This document shows, in pieces, positions 11,900-22,759 of a DNA stretch of 64,000 bases. A program made the translations under genes and the position numbers. This stretch comes from Dryomyza anilis (lineage: Eukaryota; Arthropoda; Insecta; Diptera; Dryomyzidae). The stretch's first letter is position 1. The number at the start of each line of letters is the position of its first letter. Under the pieces are notes generated by a model, which made no database searches, was not told the DNA's origin, and saw nothing but the letters and a program-made list of their open reading frames with translations. The stretch lies in the NCBI GenBank assembly GCA_951804985.1, contig OX638132.1:89842696-89906695 (forward strand), given 5' to 3'.

Positions 11900-13180
11900 A
11901 AATTTAGATTATATCGTAACATAAATTGATATCTTGCCTGTGTGTGTCTTTTATAACAAAAGAAGTAAAATCAGGCCTTTAACCGTCAGTCTGTTAACTA
12001 CGCAAAAGTATGTCCTTCGGAATACTTGTAATATGTATAAAAAATCTATAATTTGTGAGAAAGTCTGTTCTGCTAAATTGTCTACCCTGTCAGGACTGAA
12101 CAAACATATGTAGGTATTTGTATTGCAAGAGCCAAGTTAATATTGCCATTGGCATAGTTTAAAGACAGCAACAATTGCTAGCACAAAAACTTTTAATTCG
12201 ATTCTAATGTGAATTCTACAAATTTACAAAAGCAACAACAATGACAACATGTTGCCAACATAATTCCAATTCGAAGAAGAAGAACAAGCTACCGAGAATA
12301 ACTTTTAAGGATTTCGCAATATGAGATGCTGTCGCAGCCACATGTCATTTATGTAATAAGAATGAGTTAAATAAACAGAAATATTTTTAGGGATATTTTG
12401 TAGGATGATAACGGGGGAGACTGAATGGAAGACGAATGCAGATAAGTAAAGATAAAAGGGAAGACGACGGGGACGACAGTGGAAAAGACATCGAGGTAGA
12501 TAGCGTGGAATACTAAATGTTTTAGCTGTGAAGACTGCGAAGAGTGGGAGGGAAACCGTAGACAAGACGAGGTATAGGTATATTAAAGGTAAGTCTAGTA
12601 GGAAGACATGGGGAAGGGAAGACTGAAGCGCAGTTTATAGGAAAAACAGTAGGTTAGACAGTAGCACCGTCGAGAACAGCAAGAGTAGATGCAGTCACAC
12701 ATAGTGAAAGACGAACGGTTAGCAGACACAGCCGATGGAATGGTTGATGGTTGGAGGACCCGACTGTGGATCTGTCGCTGCAGTACTTAGAATGCACACC
12801 CCGAGTTTATTTATTGTTACTAAATGACTGCTGCTCCTTCTCGGCAATGCCATGACTCAAAAACGACCTCCCACGCGTTGCTACGGCAGCAAATAATTCC
12901 AAATGTTGCTGCTTTTATTATTGTTATGCGAACAACAGACGTTACACCTTATGGGCGAAGTTCTTGCAAATGAGATGAGGTTCAGATGGAGCAGTCAAAG
13001 ACGCTGCAAATGATGAAATTGTTGCTGATTATGCTGTTGATGATGTAGATGATGATAATGTTATTGCTGTTAGAGATTTCAAGTCAAGGAATTAGCAACC
13101 ATATGCGAGTAGCTCATTTAATTTGAGCTGACGTTGTTGTCGTAGTCAAAGAGTCAAAATTACACAAAGATGCACAGTGG
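11900..13180. other. Unique DNA with a purine-rich block
   Basis: The plus strand is notably GA-rich at about 12410-12700 (for example 'gaagactgcgaagagtggga') and is followed by GC-richer unique sequence to about 13160. AAAG|GTAAGT occurs at about 12588. No open frame with a recognised domain is present. It may be a regulatory island, but nothing firmer can be said. Confidence 0.4.
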
Positions 13181-13394
13181 GGACAGTTTTTATATAAAAG
13201 TCAGGATTGTCTAAAAAAATTCAAATCGAGGTACTTTTAACGGGCTAATATTGGGATTGATAACGAATAAGACTCTCAGTTTTTATTAAAGAAAATCCAA
13301 AGTGTTTAAGTAGTAAATTTGGTTGACTGAGACTGACCGAAATAAGTTACACTTAAGTAAAGTTCAATTCGGGCAAGTGATTCATGGAAAAAAG

Positions 13395-14870
13395 GACTCC
13401 TACTGAGTCAATTTCTCTGCTTTTTATACCAACTAATCAGATTTGTTATGGGATAAAATGTGAGAAAATTCGACCCTCTACGATGCTCCGTTTAGATTCT
13501 ACAGCCACTTGAAGTTAGGACAAAAAGTGCAAAGTTTGACCTCTCTATAACGCTCCGTTTAGATTCTACAGCCATTTAAAGTTAAAGACGTGATATCTCG
13601 GCTCCTCCTGCGTCGATCTCTATGATTTTTATACCAACTAAGCCGATTTATTATGGGATAAAAAGTCCGGAGTTCTGACTCTCTACGATGCTCCGTTTAG
13701 ATTCTACAGCCACTTGAAGTTAGGACAAAAGGTGCAAAGTTTGACCCCTCTACGAAGCTCCGTTTAGATTCTACAGCCATTTGAAGTTAAAGATGTGATA
13801 TCTGGGCTCCTCCTGCGTCGATCTCTATGATTTTTATACCAACTAATCAGATTTATTATGGGATAAAAAGTGCGAAGTGGACCCTATGCGATTCACCATT
13901 TAGATTATACAGCCACTTGAAGTTAGGACAAAAATTACAAGTTTGACCCCTCTACGACACTCCGTTTAGATTCTACAGCCATTTGAAGTTAAAAAGGTGA
14001 TATATCGGCTCCCACTCAATCGATCTCTATGATTTTTATATCAACTAATCAGATTTATTATGGCATAAAAAGTGCAATATTTGACACCTCTACGATGCTC
14101 CGTTTAGACTCTAAAGCCACTTGAAGTTAGGACAAAAAGTGCAAAGTTTGACCCCTCTATGACGCTCCGTTTAGATTCTACAGCCACTTGAAGTTAAAGA
14201 TGTGATATATTGGCTCCTCCTGCGTCGATCTCTATGATTTTTATACAAACTAATCAGATTTATTATGGAATAAAAACTGCGATGTTTGAACTCTCTACGA
14301 TGCTCCGTTTATATTCTACAGCCACTTGAAGTTTGGACAAAAAGTGCAATGTTTGATACCTCTACGATGCTCCATTTAGATTCTACAGCCACTTGAAGTT
14401 AGGACAAAAAGTGCAAAGTTTGACCCCTCCATGACGCTCCGTTTAGATTCTACAGCCATTTAAAGTTAAAGATGTGATATCTCGGCTCCTCCTGCGTCGA
14501 TCTCTATGCTTTTTATACAAACTAATCAGATTTATTATTGCATAAAAACTGCGATGTTTGAACTCTCTACGATGCTCCGTTTAGATTCTACAGCAACTTG
14601 AAGTTAGGACAAAATGTGCAAAGTTTGACCCCTCTACGAAGCTCCGTTTAGATTCTACAGCCATTTAAAGTTAAAGATTTGACATGATTTTTATATCAAC
14701 TAATAAGATTTATTATGGGATAAAAAGTGCGAAGTTTGGACTCTCTACGATGCTTCGTTTAGATTCTACAGCCACTTGAAGTTAGGACAAAAAGTACAAA
14801 GTTTGACCCCTCTACAAAGCTACGTTTAGATTTTAAAGCCATTTGAAGTTAAAGATGTTATATCGGTGAT
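13395..14870. repeat. Tandem array, about 205-bp compound unit, 7-8 copies
   Basis: Each unit holds two related modules of about 70-75 bp with 'ctccgtttagattctacagc', 'cacttgaagttaggacaaaa' and 'gtgcaaagtttgacc', plus a spacer with 'ctcctgcgtcgatctctatg' and 'tttataccaactaatcagat'. Unit starts near 13476, 13681, 13883, 14088 and 14292 give the period. Later units show module gain or loss. It behaves as a small satellite-like array with a higher-order structure. Confidence 0.95.
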
Positions 14871-14889
14871 ATCTTAGATATATGTATTT

Positions 14890-15420
14890 GCACCATCGTG
14901 CGAGAGCAACAAATAGGTATAGCAGCAGCGCCACTCCCTGCTGTACTTTGCGAATCTTTAAGAATTCGCAGCAACATCAACCTCATCATCAACTTAAGCA
15001 GTAACAGCATCAAATGCATCATAATATACTGCAGCATCATCAACAACAAATCGTCGTCGTCGTCATTTGTCTGCAACATCAGCTTCATTGTCAACGTTAT
15101 GCTGTCTTTCTGCTGACTGCGTGCCTTGCTGTCTTCCTCGTGTCTGTCTGTCTGTATGGCTGCCTGCCTGCCTGCCTTTTTTCATATTGTTGCATATTAT
15201 TTTTGGCATAATTTATTTAGTGCTTAATTTAAAATAGCAACATGTAGTTAGAAAATATAAATTCCTTGAAGTGCATAAATTGCTATGTATCTCTGAAGTG
15301 GATGCGTTGAGATTTTGTTGCCTGCTGTAAATTGTTGTTTTTGTTCATGTTGTTGTTGTTGTTGTTGCAATGCATCGTCATAATCGCATCTTATGTTTGT
15401 GCTGTTCATTGACGCTTAAT
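14890..15420. other. Higher-complexity unique island
   Basis: The DNA is rich in CATCA/CAACA runs, with (TGCC)n at about 15160 and TTG runs at about 15350. Overlapping short open frames follow these simple repeats and show no domain. Confidence 0.4.
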
Positions 15421-15424
15421 TGAT

Positions 15425-15840
15425 TCTCTTCTTCGAAATGAATTGAAATTTCAATTGAAACTGCAATCATTGAAAATATCGTTTATGCGCTTCAATTGCA
15501 TATTGAGGTTAGATGTGAATTTTAAAATAATTAAAATTTAGTTTGAAATGGCAGGCATGGCATATCCAAGACAAAACTCTTCATGATATTTAAGTAATTA
15601 CAATAAACAAAACTCAACATTATTTAAATTTCTTATTTTGAATATGTCTACTCTATGCGTAGTAGGCATCAATAACATAATATTTAGTATATTTCATTGT
15701 ACATTTTTAAATATAAAAAAAAAAAACATAAAATAAAGAAAAAAATGTAAACCAAAATTAAAGAAAAGTATTAAAATTAAATGACTTTGTCTTTGCTTTT
15801 AAAATTGCGCGTCCGTGAAATGCATAAAAGTTGCAAACAT
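15425..15840. other. AT-rich DNA, no feature seen
   Basis: A-rich runs occur near 15715-15760, but no gene or repeat terminus was recognised. Confidence 0.4.
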
Positions 15841-15844
15841 TTAG

Positions 15845-16010
15845 GTGCAGCATTTATGCGTTAAACTGAAACTTTTCGTTCTATGTCACTTGGCTCATCA
15901 TATAATTCGTAGTCTATTTTTGAGCGACAACATTTTATATATGCAATATAATAAGCAATAGTAATGTTGATAGATAACGACCGTATGTAAAACAGTTTCA
16001 AACTAAAAAG
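15845..16010 (+). repeat. Dispersed repeat family 2, copy A
   Basis: It matches 20572-20735. Shared blocks are 'agcatttaTGCGTTAAACTG' (here) against 'agcatttacgcgtaaaactg', 'tcatataattcrtag' and 'tagtaatgttgatagat'. The class is unknown. Confidence 0.65.
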
Positions 16011-16220
16011 GACATTTTCGAAAAAAAAAACACTATCATGCCAAAGAGGCGAATTTAAATTTCTTGACATTTGCGTTTTTTTTTTACATTTTTTTAATGT
16101 AGTTTTTCCTCAACTATACCGTGCCATAATCGTGTAGTGTTTTGTTGGATATTTCTTGCCAAAAAAACAAAACCAAAAGGAAGAATTCGAAAAATTGAAA
16201 ATCTTGTCATGCCAAAAGAG

Positions 16221-16509
16221 CGAATCTTTTCGTTTTTTCGCCATAACTTTTTATTGGTATAAAATAAAATAGTAGTGTCAAGGCATTTATTATTTGTTTT
16301 CAAAGCACCTAATGATCTGCATTATTAATTAAAAATATTTTGCCAAACATTAATTTGCAATTTGTTATTTGCAGGAAATTTTGTTGCCAAAATATTTTTA
16401 ATTAATAATACAGATCATTAGGTGCTTTGAAAACAAACAATAATTGCCTTTACATTATTATTTTATTTTGTACCATTAAAGAGTTATCGCAAAAAAACGA
16501 AAAGATTCG
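16221..16509. repeat. Long imperfect foldback, arms about 124 bp
   Basis: The left arm (16221-16344, 'cgaatcttttcgttttttcg' to 'aaaatattttgcc') pairs with the right arm (16385-16509), read in reverse complement as 'cgaatcttttcgtttttttg' to 'aaaatattttggc'. I judge the arms nearly 90% identical by eye, with a 40-base loop. It could be a foldback MITE or a source of hairpin RNA. No target duplication was established. Confidence 0.85.
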
Positions 16510-17980
16510 TTTTTTTGCACGAGCCCGACGAGTAAAATTACAGGCACGCACGAGAAAAATAAACACGGCATTTTAAAAGACACGAAGAAACACAGAAAAA
16601 CAAGACAAAACACGGAAAAACACGACAAAACACGAAAAAAGTACGGAAAAACATGAATAAGCAAGCAAAATGTGAAAAATAATACCGGAACTGAATGGGA
16701 ACTGGATTCGAAACATATATATATTTATTCCTGGTTGGAATCGGTACCGCTATTTTAAAAATATCGGAACCAGAACCGGAACAGATATTATAGTCCCTGT
16801 TAGGGAACGCAAAGAACCGGAATCGGAACAGTTATTAAAAATGTATGGAACCGGTCGAAATCGGAATCGAAATTACAATTTAAAAAATCTTCGAACCCGA
16901 ACGGGAACCGATATTCCAATAGGTTTTAGTTCCTGTAATAAATAATTCAAAAATTAAGTTTGATACTGTTTTATTCTCTTAAATCCATAAGAAAAACTAA
17001 AACAACAGATTTTTAAGAAAAGGCTAAAATACCACGAAATTTTTATTTTCTGAAGCTGGAAGGGTTTTTTTTTAAATTGGGGTAGAAACTAAAAAAAAAC
17101 GAGTTGGGAAAGTTAGGTCACATGGGTAAGTTCGGTCACATGGGGCGGATTTTTATAGTCGGTCGGGCCCGACTATGGAATACCCTACATATATTAATGT
17201 GGGATATTTAATTGCATACCTTTTAATTATGATGAACCTCCCCACCCTCAGAATATTATTCATATATCAGAAATTAACGTCTTATATCCCCATAAATTAA
17301 AAAAATTATATAAAAGTATAAACAACTAAAAAAAAAATTGAAAAATATAATTGGGCGGACCACGCCTATATTTAAAATTTTGAAAGGCTAATATTTCATA
17401 GATTTGATTTTAATAATTTACGGATCAAATTTCCACTATGAAAACCCGCCCATTTTTGGACCACATATTTATAGGTGAATTTTAACAATACCTTTTAAAT
17501 TTTATAACTATACCTTGAATACTTATCGAGTTATTAGTTCCGAAAGAGTTATAAAAAAGTGACTTGTATGGGAGGTGGGCGTGTCCGTTGACCGATTTGG
17601 CTCATTTTCAAACTCAGTTCCTACTTTTGGCTAAAATATATTAAGACGAAATTTCATCGCATTCTGATCAGTATTTCTCAAGTTATTCTGTATTCGGACA
17701 GCAAGACAGCAAGACGGACAGACAGACAGACGGACATGGTTAAACGGACTCGGGTCTGATCAAGAATATATATACTTTTCCATATATGCACAAAGTTAAT
17801 ATACCCTGTACCTCATAGGTGTAGGGTATAAAAATCTAGAATGGGCGCGTGCCTGATTTTGGAGGCACGGACACGCACGCGCACGACAGCAACTAGCACG
17901 CACGGAGATTTGCACGAACGAATTCAGATTTTCGGGCGTGACACGAAAAAAGCACGGCACGCGCCATCTCTACTTCAAAC
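16510..17980. repeat. CACG-rich and GGAACCG-rich repeat DNA, split by a DINE element
   Basis: CACGAAAAA-type repeats (16550-16660) and GGAACCGG/GGAATCGG repeats (16685-16935) precede the DINE insertion. After it, CACG-rich sequence (17850-17965) ends in 'gccatctcta'. That end resembles the TAGAGATG hAT terminus seen at 21118 and 58048. The GGAACCG part recurs at 51400-51540. No matching 8-bp duplication was found. Confidence 0.5.
17102..17832 (-). mobile_element. DINE-1/INE-1-like Helitron-derived element
   Basis: Read on the minus strand it opens with a TATACCCTACAC-type start. It then carries 'gtatatatattcttgatcag', a GTCC/GTCT run ('gtccgtctgtctgtctgtcc'), and internal blocks with 'cacctcccatacaagtcac'. 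It ends in a hairpin 'atagtcgggcccgaccgac'. The start and the TATATATATTCTTGATC block are signatures of Drosophila INE-1/DINE-1. It has no coding capacity. A truncated sister lies at 57096-57608. Confidence 0.85.
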
Positions 17981-17999
17981 TTTAAAATTTGATTTCCCA

Positions 18000-18235
18000 A
18001 TATATTAAAAAAGAAACCCTTCCCCCTTTTGGCAAGACAGTGACCATATAAAAATATTTGAGTCTTGTATTTAAAGAAATTTATTTAAATTAAATAACAT
18101 TTTCTACATTTTCGGAATATAAACTTATCGTAGTCCCCAATGTTGACAAATTTCTTTTTTTTATAAAATCTTTCATTAATTTTTTGTCCTGCTTCGCAAT
18201 AAATATTTTCTGCCTGGCAGTAATTTTACTCTTGC
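18000..18235. other. AT-rich DNA, no feature seen
   Basis: Nothing recognisable was found. Confidence 0.4.
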
Positions 18236-18239
18236 ATAA

Positions 18240-18990
18240 AAACGAGTGTCACACAATCTGGCAACATGGCAATGATAATTAACTCATTCATTTCGTAAGT
18301 CATTTGCAGATTGTTGTGCGATTGTTGGCAGTTGGCAACGTTGCCATATTAACAGCAACAACTGAAGTATACTCATTACTGTTGTTGTTGTTGTTGTTTT
18401 CATTCTCATTTGGCACATATCTGGCGGGGATCAAGCAATAGGGGAAGTAGATGCCACAGAACGCAATCGGATGCTGCGCAGTTAACACATTTTAATCTGT
18501 TCAACCTTATTTAATGTGGCAACTGTTGCCCGACGCGGGAGTAATTGCGAAGGTTGTGTGTGGTCCAGCTGTAGGAGCTGCTGCTTGCTGCTTCAATGGA
18601 CCGACCATTGTCATAGTTACGTCGACAACACAAACAACACTCTTCAGTCACCTCTCGCCTGCTGCATTCGGCTATCGGCAACGTCACCAGCAACAACTTG
18701 AAGCCAATTCCAGCAGCATCCACCGCCGCACATCCTCAACGAGACTAAAGCTCTCTTTATCCCATTTGCATTATTTGCAGCATGAAGCAGCCGAAGGCAG
18801 CGCCATTACTGCTCTGTCAGTTTCAATTAATACAAACCGCATGTCCTGCGTCGCCTGCCGCCGTCTCTGTCCTACCGCCCTTTTGTGGCACATTTCCGTC
18901 GTACAGAGTGCGACAATAAGTTTCCACTTAATTTTATTCATTTGATGACTTTGCAGCCAGTTGCATGTGCAGCAATTAGTGCAGTATCAA
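18240..18990. other. Higher-complexity unique island
   Basis: This is one of the GC-richest stretches, with 'ctgctgcttgctgcttcaat' and 'catttgcattatttgcagc'. The longest open frame (18514-18945, +, 143 codons) has no domain that I recognise, and a competing minus-strand frame overlaps it. Conserved non-coding DNA is the likeliest reading, but an exon is possible. Confidence 0.4.
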
Positions 18991-19064
18991 ACAGGGTGCT
19001 GTAGCTTTTACATTTAATTAAGTTGCCTGATTTCATCAGCACTATCAGTGCAGAGTTTTTTTTA

Positions 19065-19175
19065 TACAGAGTTTGTTATAGTTCACTATTAGGGTACCTA
19101 GAAGGAGGCATATCCGGTATGGAAAATTATATATATTCTTGATCAACGTGACCTCGTGTCCATCTGTCCGTTGTT
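19065..19175 (+). mobile_element. DINE-1-like 5' fragment
   Basis: It contains a degenerate 'tttttatacagag' start, 'gaaggaggcatatccggtat', 'tatatatattcttgatcaac' and 'gtccatctgtccgtt', in the same order as the intact element at 28141. The remainder is missing. Confidence 0.75.
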
Positions 19176-19339
19176 TAAAAAATAAAATTTCGTAAAAAAA
19201 ATATTGTGCGAAAAAAATGTAAATATCCGAAAAAATAAAAATTTTGTTAAAATAAAAATTTCGTAAAAAAGAAATGTGTCAAAAAAATGTTGGCCAAACA
19301 AACAATAAAATGTGTTACAAAACATTTACAAGAACTAAG

Positions 19340-19810
19340 AAGTATTGTAAAAAATTAACGAAAAATAAATATTTTGATTAAAATTTGGTTTTATGAACAG
19401 AATTCTTCAATATGACATACATCCAGAAAAAAATTCCCTCAAATACCATTAAAATTGGTCAATTGTTGATTTAATAGTATACAAAAAATAAATCTTTTCA
19501 TATAAACTCAATGGAAATGTCATGGCATTTTCTAGTATTTAATGGTATTTTCCGATTAAAATAATTTATCCTATTGACTATTTTAAATAGTATATAGTAT
19601 ATAGTATTTTTTTCTGGGTGTACATATATGTTGTATTTGTTCATTAATATGATGAACGTGTTTTTCACATCAAATTGAAAAACACTTTTTTTTTTAATTC
19701 ATCAAATAGATAATAAATTCATAACATTGACGTTTTGTAGTTATAAATATTATGAAACGATCTTTAAAGTACGAAATTTATAAATATGATGTTGATTTTT
19801 TGCGGTGTAC
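19340..19810 (+). repeat. Dispersed repeat family 3, copy A (interrupted by a MITE)
   Basis: It matches 49880-50140. Shared blocks are 'aaatttggtttt/gatgaac', 'cttcaatatga', 'ttcattaatatgatgaacg', and 'aattcataacattgacgttt' followed by tgtagtta. The 49.9-kb copy is uninterrupted where this one carries the MITE at 19420-19620, so it is the empty site. Confidence 0.75.
19420..19620 (+). mobile_element. MITE of the CACCCAGAAAAA family, copy 1
   Basis: A 201-bp element with inverted ends 'catccagaaaaaaa' and 'ttttttctgggtg', flanked by TA on both sides (19418-19419, 19621-19622). Internal blocks 'ttccctcaaataccattaaa' and 'tgatttaatagtatacaaaa' match the copies at 58936 and 38242/39476. TA target use fits the Tc1/mariner superfamily, but the autonomous parent is unknown. 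Confidence 0.85.
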
Positions 19811-19836
19811 GTAATAGAAAACCAGTAAAATAGAGT

Positions 19837-19890
19837 ATTCTATATAATTCATCGGTGCTGATTTCGAAGCACCGATGAATTATATAGAAT
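19837..19890. repeat. Perfect 23-bp palindrome with 8-base loop
   Basis: The left arm begins 'attctatataattcatcggt' and ends gct. The right arm is its exact reverse complement, with loop 'gatttcga'. Sequence just right of it ('gaattatatagaat...atgggatttccatag') recurs at 52878-52930, so the hairpin probably sits at the end of a dispersed element. Confidence 0.9.
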
Positions 19891-20134
19891 TGATGTATGG
19901 GATTTCCATAGCAAAAATTATGGGATTATGTTCAGGAAAATATTCGGTGATTCGTTCTCGATCAAAGTCCTAGAGTATCCAGCAGGAAATGGTCTCATTG
20001 ACGACAAGGTAATCAATGATGAATCGAGGACGTTAGAAAATTTGTCATTGATGAATATGTCATAAATGATATTGCATAAAAGACGTCATACACCATATGT
20101 CATATATACATATATCAATGACATTATGAAAATA

Positions 20135-20433
20135 AGTAGCCGCGGTAGCTCAGTGGTTAGTGCGTTGGACTGCGAGCCGAAAGGTACCCGGTTCAAGCCT
20201 GGACTGGGGCTAACAACATCTTTTCATAGACACATTTTTCTATACCGCGCTACCTCTCGGCACTAAATGGCAAACCTACAGGAGTAAAACATTGCCTATG
20301 AAAAGCTCCCGCCCGCCGTTCGGATTCGGCAATAAACTGTAGGTCCCACCACTTTGAGTACAAATATAACACGCACAGCTCAAAATGGTGAGAGAGCTCG
20401 GCCTAAGTCTTTATAGGACTGTAGTGCCAAACT
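20135..20433 (+). mobile_element. tRNA-derived SINE, full length
   Basis: The head carries an A-box-like 'tagctcagtggttagtgcg' and a B-box-like 'ggttcaagcc' with tRNA-like spacing. The body has 'aacatcttttcatagacaca', 'gcgctacctctcg' and 'aaactgtaggtcccaccact'. A 12-bp duplication ATTATGAAAATA flanks it exactly (20123-20134 and 20434-20445), proving transposition. A second copy is inverted at 26282-26588, and older partial copies lie at 24357 and 48485. The host site is a repeat rich in TCATTGATGA. Confidence 0.92.
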
Positions 20434-20571
20434 ATTATGAAAATATGTCATTGATGAAATGTTATTGATGACGTCATTGATGAAAATTAACTTTCACGTC
20501 ACATGCCCCTAAATGTATGCAGCATTTACGTTGTGAAATGCAATGTGAAATGAATACAACATACGTATAGG

Positions 20572-20735
20572 GGCAGCATTTACGCGTAAAACTGAAAATT
20601 TGTGTTCGATGTCATCCTGCGTGTCATATAATTCATAGGCCTAATGTCAGGGACCATATTTTATAAAAGCGAGATAATAAGCAGTAGTAATGTTGATAGA
20701 TGATGGCCGTTAGTAAAGTAGGTTATGGACATTAG
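20572..20735 (+). repeat. Dispersed repeat family 2, copy B
   Basis: It matches 15845-16010 through several colinear blocks, including 'tagtaatgttgatagatga'. No coding content is present. Confidence 0.65.
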
Positions 20736-20877
20736 CAAGTACACATACCATTCCAAACGAGAACAGAAGAAAATAATAAATAAAATAAAAAAATATAAAT
20801 TAAAATAAAATAATAAAAAAAAATGTTTTTACTAAAAAAAATAATATGTATGACAAACATTTGTGACTTCCTCGATG

Positions 20878-21028
20878 AATGACATCGTCAATGTCACATC
20901 ATGCATGAATCAAAGGACATTTGTATGAAAATGTCATCAATTCTTCTGACGTGCATGACATCGTCAATGTCACATCATGCATGAATCAAAGGACATTTGT
21001 ATGAAAATGTCATCAATTCTTTGCAGTG
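20878..21028 (+). repeat. Direct duplication, period 76 bp
   Basis: 'gacatcgtcaatgtcacatc' followed by 'atgcatgaatcaaaggacat' starts at 20881 and again at 20957, nearly identical through 'gtcatcaattctt'. Confidence 0.9.
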
Positions 21029-21117
21029 CGAAAATGCTATCGATGTTCCTGACCTGACATAGTGGAATCATTGATGACATTTCCTGCTGGTTATCCAATT
21101 AAAAGCAAGGTTCAGAT

Positions 21118-21277
21118 TAGAGATGTGCATGTGAGAGAGTTTTGACTTACGCTCACGAAAAGAATTTTCTAATCACGCACTCTCATTCACGGGCTTTTTT
21201 TGATCGACTCACACTCACTCACTCACAATCACGTGAGTAAATTAAGATTCAATCACAATCACGCGTACCCATTTCTA
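21118..21277 (+). mobile_element. hAT-type MITE, 160 bp
   Basis: The ends are imperfect inverted repeats (TAGAGATGTGCATGTGA and, inverted, TAGAAATGGGTACGCGTGA). The element is flanked by a perfect 8-bp duplication GTTCAGAT (21110-21117 and 21278-21285), the size characteristic of hAT transposons. The interior is packed with TCACTCAC/CACG motifs. A relative starts at 58048. Confidence 0.92.
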
Positions 21278-21889
21278 GTTCAGATTTTACTGTTTCTATG
21301 AGATATGGTGATTTTTACTGAACGACAATCGTCAAAATGTAAAAAAAACGTTTGAAATACTATAAATATTTTTGGATCTAATGGAAATTGAAATTTTGCA
21401 CAAAGAATTGGACTTAAAAAAATCTAATTGATATGATTTAATGAGGATATTCAACATTGTCCGATGGACATTTTTTGAATTTGTTTTTTATAGTTAGTGT
21501 CCGGAAAAATCCCCACGGTGTTAACCCCTATTATGGCTTATGACCCTCATTGGCACTTAACACCTAAGTTGGAGCTTATCATACGGAACCTTTATATGCA
21601 CTCAAGTTTTTGTGTGTAAAATAATAAATATTTATTTAGACAAATATTATAATAGGAACTGATTCTTAGATCTCTTTTGTTATTACATTATTTGAAATAG
21701 CTGGACCCGTGCACGACTCGTGACAAGATTTTGAGAATTCAAAGATATGGAGCGATTTTATTAATATTAAGAACATTTAATTATTTATTTGAAGGGCCCT
21801 TGCTTAGCTGTTGAAGTTTTTTATTGGTTTTATAAATGTTGTAACCAAATAATAATTCTCCGCCATAACAACTTATCTCAAAGACAATT

Positions 21890-22115
21890 CTTTCTCAGAC
21901 TGCGCTTCCCTTTAGAATTCTTCCCCGTAGAACATTTCGCCGTAGAATTCTTCCCAGTAGAAATATTCCCCGTAAAATTCTTCCCCGTAGAACGCTTTCC
22001 CGTAGAATTCTTCCCGGTAGAATTCTTCCCGTAGAATTCACCCCGGTAGAATTGTTCCCTGTAGAATTATTTCCCGTAGAATTTTTCCCCGTAGAATTTT
22101 TCCCCGTAGAGTTTT
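21890..22115 (+). repeat. 15-bp minisatellite GTAGAATTCTTCCCC
   Basis: About 15 units with variants (GTAGAATTTTTCCCC and others) abut the second 15-bp array at 22130. The frame-preserving period creates repetitive open frames on both strands. Confidence 0.92.
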
Positions 22116-22129
22116 TCACAATAGATGTT

Positions 22130-22385
22130 TTAATGTGGTGAGTTTTAGTGTGGTGAGTTTCAGTGTGGTGAGTGTGGGTTTGATGAGTTTTAGTGTTGTG
22201 AATTATTGTGTTGTGAGTTTTATAGTGGTGATTTTGGTGTGATGAGTTTTAGTGTGGTGGTTTTTATTGTGGTGTGTTTTATTGTCGTGAGTTTTAGTGT
22301 GGTGAATTTTTGTGTGGTGAAATTTTGTATGGTGAGTTTTAGCGTGGTGAGTTTTAATGTGGGGAATTTTGGTGTGGTGAGTTTA
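22130..22385 (+). repeat. 15-bp minisatellite TTTTAGTGTGGTGAG
   Basis: About 17 diverged units of the same motif as 3484-4170, here preceded directly by the GTAGAATTCTTCCCC array. Confidence 0.92.
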
Positions 22386-22759
22386 AAGAATTTTGGGTGA
22401 TTGTTAATCTGGTGTGAAATATCTTGATATCACTATAATAACTGTTGACATACACGTAATGTAAAATGTATCTTCTATGGGGGTGCCACGCCCAATGGTC
22501 CAATCACTCCCACATTCGGCGAAATGGGAGTGATAGAATGGTTAAAAATAACGCTGACCTAAATGTCATTAAATTTGCTATCCCAATTGCTGATATAATG
22601 TGTTTTTAATTTTTGGGTTATACGGGAGGTGCCACGCCCAGTCCACTAATCATACCAAGATATAGCATATACTCTGCCCAGGCCCAACATACATATTGTG
22701 CCAAAATTTTATTCAATTCGGTTAAGCCGTTTTGACGTCCATTCGGAATTTAAAAATAT

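Noticed and set aside
12560..12600. AAAG|GTAAGT donor after a purine-rich block
   Set aside because: A donor-like hexamer alone is expected many times in 64 kb, and no coding frame or sharp composition change supports it.
13395..14870. CRISPR array
   Set aside because: Units are about 205 bp with no constant repeat plus unique spacer pattern, and the genome is eukaryotic.
18514..18945. 143-codon open frame
   Set aside because: No family recognised, and an antisense frame of similar quality overlaps. It is more likely GC-richer non-coding DNA.
20135..20210. tRNA gene at the SINE head
   Set aside because: It is followed by a repeated body and bounded by a 12-bp duplication at 20434, so it is a retroposed SINE.
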